In this document: positions 62,638 to 64,000 of the stretch, piece after piece
Numbering within the stretch: position 1 is the stretch's first letter
How the letters are laid out: the number at the start of each line of letters is the position of its first letter
Assembly: GCA_902603305.1 (NCBI GenBank)
Contig: CACKUI010000002.1
Span: 17,543 to 81,542, forward strand
Length of the DNA stretch: 64,000 nucleotides
Source of the DNA: an uncultured Pelagibacteraceae bacterium
Lineage (GTDB): Bacteria > Pseudomonadota > Alphaproteobacteria > Pelagibacterales > Pelagibacteraceae
Direction of reading: 5' to 3'
Notes under the pieces: generated by a model
The model's input: only the letters and a program-made list of their open reading frames with translations
The model's database searches: none
What the model was told of the DNA's origin: nothing
Translations under genes and position numbers: made by a program

Positions 62638-63376
62638 ATGAATTCAAATAATTTAGAAAAAAAAAAAATTTTAACTTTTTTTAAAGAAAATAAATTTGAA
62701 GATGTAATAGTTGAAGGTAAAAAATTATTCAAACAGAGACAAAATGATACACAATTAATATATTTATTAGGTTTGTCATCAATAAAACTTGAAAATTTTG
62801 ATGATGCAGAAAACTATTTTGATAAATTAATTTTACTTAATAAGAACCCAGAGAATTTTTATGTTTTGGGTAATATTCAAAAAAAGTTAAAAAAATTTGA
62901 TAATGCAATTATCTCATTTGAGGAAGCTATCAAATTAAACCCTAATTTTACTGAAGCATATAATAATTTAGGTAGCGCACAAAAATCTTTAAATAAATAT
63001 CAAGAAGCTATTATTAATTATAAAAAGGCTATTAGTTTGAAAAAAAATAATCTTGAAGCTCATTACAATCTTGCGAGCTTATATTTTCTATTAGAAAATT
63101 ATGTAGATGCTATAGATCACTATAATTAATTTAGAAGCAAGAAATGAAGAAATTTGTGAAAGATACACAATATGTTTGTTTAAAACAGGTAAGAAAAATG
63201 AAGTAAAAGATTTTGTTTTAAAAATTGTCTCAAAATATCCCAAAAATAGAACTTTAAATAATTTATTAGGACAATCATTGTTAGCTTTAAATTCCCACAA
63301 AGAAGGTTTATCTTACATAAAGAAGGGTGCAGGTTTTTTACAACTTGATGAAAATGGTGTTAATTTGTTAAAATGA
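62638..63376 (+). CDS. TPR protein, interrupted by a frameshift near 63121..63129
   Basis: ORF 62638..63129 (TPRs to NYVDAIDHYN*) and ORF 63176..63376. The second frame is open from 63122 (IINLEARNEEICERYTICLFKTGKKNEVKD). Confidence 0.65.
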
Positions 63377-63969
63377 AAAGAGTTGATATAAGCAGTGATA
63401 AATCACCAAATTTCATTGGATGTTGGTACCTTGATGATGAAAATATCAGCAAAGGTATAATTGAATTTTTTGAAAAAAACCAATCTCTTCAAAAAAAAGG
63501 GTCCACAGCAAAAGGAGTTGAGGAGAGTAGAAAAAAATCTACAGATATAACAATAAGTCCAAATAAATTATCTGATCCAAAGTATAAAGTCTTTCAAAAC
63601 TATTTTTCTGAACTTCAAAAATGTTTTTTGGATTATAGAGAACAATGGCCCTTTGTAAAAGAATTCTTAACAAAAGTGAACGTCGGTCCTTTTAATGTAC
63701 AAAAATATTTTCCAGGCGATCATTTTGCAGCCTTGCATTCAGAGAGAACAGGTCTATCAACATTACACAGAATTTTTGCTTTTATGACCTATTTAAACGA
63801 TGTGAATGATGGAGGCACAACCGATTTTGATCACTATGGATTAAAAATTAAGCCTGAAAATAATAAAACATTAATTTGGCCTGCCGAGTGGACACACGCA
63901 CATACTGGATCAGTATTAAAAAGTGGGACAAAGTATATAATTACAGGTTGGTTTGATTTTGCATCATAA
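63373..63969 (+). CDS. 2OG-Fe(II) oxygenase (prolyl 4-hydroxylase-like)
   Basis: FNVQKYFPGDHFAALHSERTG, YLNDVNDGGTTDFDHYGLKIKP, WPAEWTHAHTGSVLKSGTKYIITGWFDF. Confidence 0.88.
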   Translation: MKRVDISSDKSPNFIGCWYLDDENISKGIIEFFEKNQSLQKKGSTAKGVEESRKKSTDITISPNKLSDPKYKVFQNYFSELQKCFLDYREQWPFVKEFLTKVNVGPFNVQKYFPGDHFAALHSERTGLSTLHRIFAFMTYLNDVNDGGTTDFDHYGLKIKPENNKTLIWPAEWTHAHTGSVLKSGTKYIITGWFDFAS

Positions 63970-64000
63970 AGTATATATTCAATGTCTTAATTTCATTTAT

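Noticed and set aside
1-64000. CRISPR arrays, insertion sequences, prophage, integrons, restriction or toxin-antitoxin loci
   Set aside because: No regularly spaced repeats, transposase, integrase or defence-type domains were seen among the ORFs
1-64000. tRNA, rRNA or riboswitch genes
   Set aside because: Intergenic regions are very short; no convincing cloverleaf or known riboswitch core was recognised by eye. A tRNAscan-SE/Infernal run would settle this.

Overview
The window is a 64 kb segment of a very AT-rich, tightly packed alphaproteobacterial chromosome. Gene content and order resemble SAR11/Pelagibacterales (inferred; no search was run). It is mostly core genome: miaB, fur-like, trpS, murJ, maeB, rsmI, rdgB, grpE-dnaK-dnaJ, dapB, nth, leuS-lptE-holA, parB-parA-rsmG-mnmG-mnmE, rho, hemJ-hemH-hemE, ppsR-maf-aroE-coaE-dnaQ, secB, hslVU, hisBHAFE, mcl-mtkAB, lolA, ftsK. 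No CRISPR array, phage, transposon, rRNA or obvious tRNA was seen. The most notable points are: (1) a probable chromosome origin between hemE and ppsR, with a DnaA box, tandem TTATGTATA repeats and a gene-orientation switch; (2) one perfect and one near-perfect parS site inside rsmG and mnmG; (3) apparent frameshifts at A8 tracts in lptE and at the parB N-terminus, while leuS reads in frame through A9 and A11 tracts; (4) an unannotated 36-aa ArfA-like ribosome-rescue gene; (5) a bidirectional terminator inside the last codons of a thiE-like gene, which could give non-stop mRNA; (6) extreme overlap architectures, including start codons abutting in ATGCAT and a signal peptide encoded antisense to the tsaB start; (7) origin-proximal accessory genes, including a TPR protein with an unrecognised Cys-containing C-terminal domain next to a sulfotransferase. 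No confidently novel multi-gene defence-type system was found.
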